From Bacillota bacterium (GTDB lineage Bacteria; Bacillota; Clostridia; Christensenellales; Aristaeellaceae), in the NCBI GenBank assembly GCA_023411375.1, contig JAEYOW010000013.1, positions 1 through 42,203 on the forward strand: 42,203 bases of DNA. Reading direction: 5' to 3'. Made by a program: the position numbers and the translations under genes. The notes under the pieces are model-generated. The model was not told the origin of the DNA and made no database searches. It worked only from the letters and a program-made list of their open reading frames with translations. Below are positions 42,163 to 42,203 of the stretch, piece by piece (the stretch's first letter is position 1; each line of letters begins with the position of its first letter).

Positions 42163-42203
42163 GCGGGCGTGGCGGAATGGCAGACGCGCCAGACTTAGGA
42201 TCT
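42163..42203 (+). tRNA. tRNA-Leu (anticodon TAG), truncated by the window end
   Basis: The 5' half of a class II tRNA: acceptor GCGGGCG, D-arm with GGCGGAATGGCAGACGC, and anticodon stem CCAGA with loop CTTAGGA. The sequence stops in the anticodon arm. Confidence 0.9.

Overview
The window reads as a chromosomal segment of a moderately GC-rich Firmicute, most likely an uncultured gut or rumen member of the class Clostridia. The basis is the strong GGAGG-type ribosome binding sites, the Fur/Znu, CotH/VTC and F-type ATP synthase gene families, and a siphovirus-like tail cassette of Clostridia type. No species assignment is possible from sequence alone.

Layout. (1) 107-2564, minus: a MATE transporter broken by one missing base in a homopolymer, and a flippase-like UPF0104 membrane protein. 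(2) 2707-4625: a small serine recombinase (minus) and an HD-GYP cyclic-di-GMP phosphodiesterase-like protein (plus). The spacer between them holds three copies of a 14-bp palindromic motif that flank a good promoter. (3) 4685-5239, minus: a secreted YbjN-like protein. (4) 5415-8378, plus: a zinc-uptake operon (Fur/Zur regulator, ZnuA, ZnuC, ZnuB) behind a promoter and a 33-bp perfect palindromic operator. (5) 8393-9505, minus: a decayed membrane/zinc-ribbon pseudogene and a TM2-domain protein. (6) 9574-21655: a compact phage-tail cassette. It has an S24-type repressor (minus), an ArpU-like regulator, tail terminator, major tail protein, tail assembly chaperone with an apparent -1 frameshift extension, two secreted 'moron' proteins with their own promoter and terminator, tape measure, Dit, Gp37-like tail protein, baseplate/fibre proteins and a glycine-rich tip adhesin. 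No capsid, portal, terminase, integrase, holin or lysin is visible, so a headless tail particle (F-type tailocin-like) or a domesticated remnant is the leading reading. (7) 22094-23437, minus: YmaF-like and cysteine-rich proteins. (8) 23969-29435, plus: CotH kinase-family surface protein, DUF4956 membrane protein, VTC-domain protein and a YczE-like membrane protein. (9) 29623-32826, minus: a fusion of an endonuclease Q-like PHP nuclease to a UvrD-type helicase. (10) 33077-39442, plus: the full ATP synthase operon (I-like, a, c, b, delta, alpha, gamma, beta, epsilon) with an unusually short delta. (11) 39586-41883, plus: an acyltransferase and a D-lactate dehydrogenase-like enzyme. (12) 42058 to the end: tRNA-Lys(TTT) and a partial tRNA-Leu(TAG).

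Most notable: the headless tail cassette with its own SOS-type repressor, leader terminator and recoded chaperone; the possible invertible promoter next to a serine recombinase; the EndoQ-helicase fusion; the CotH/DUF4956/VTC cluster; and the truncated ATP synthase delta subunit. Two genes carry single-base losses in A/T homopolymers, so some lesions may be sequencing errors rather than biology. All family calls come from reading the proteins; no database search was run.
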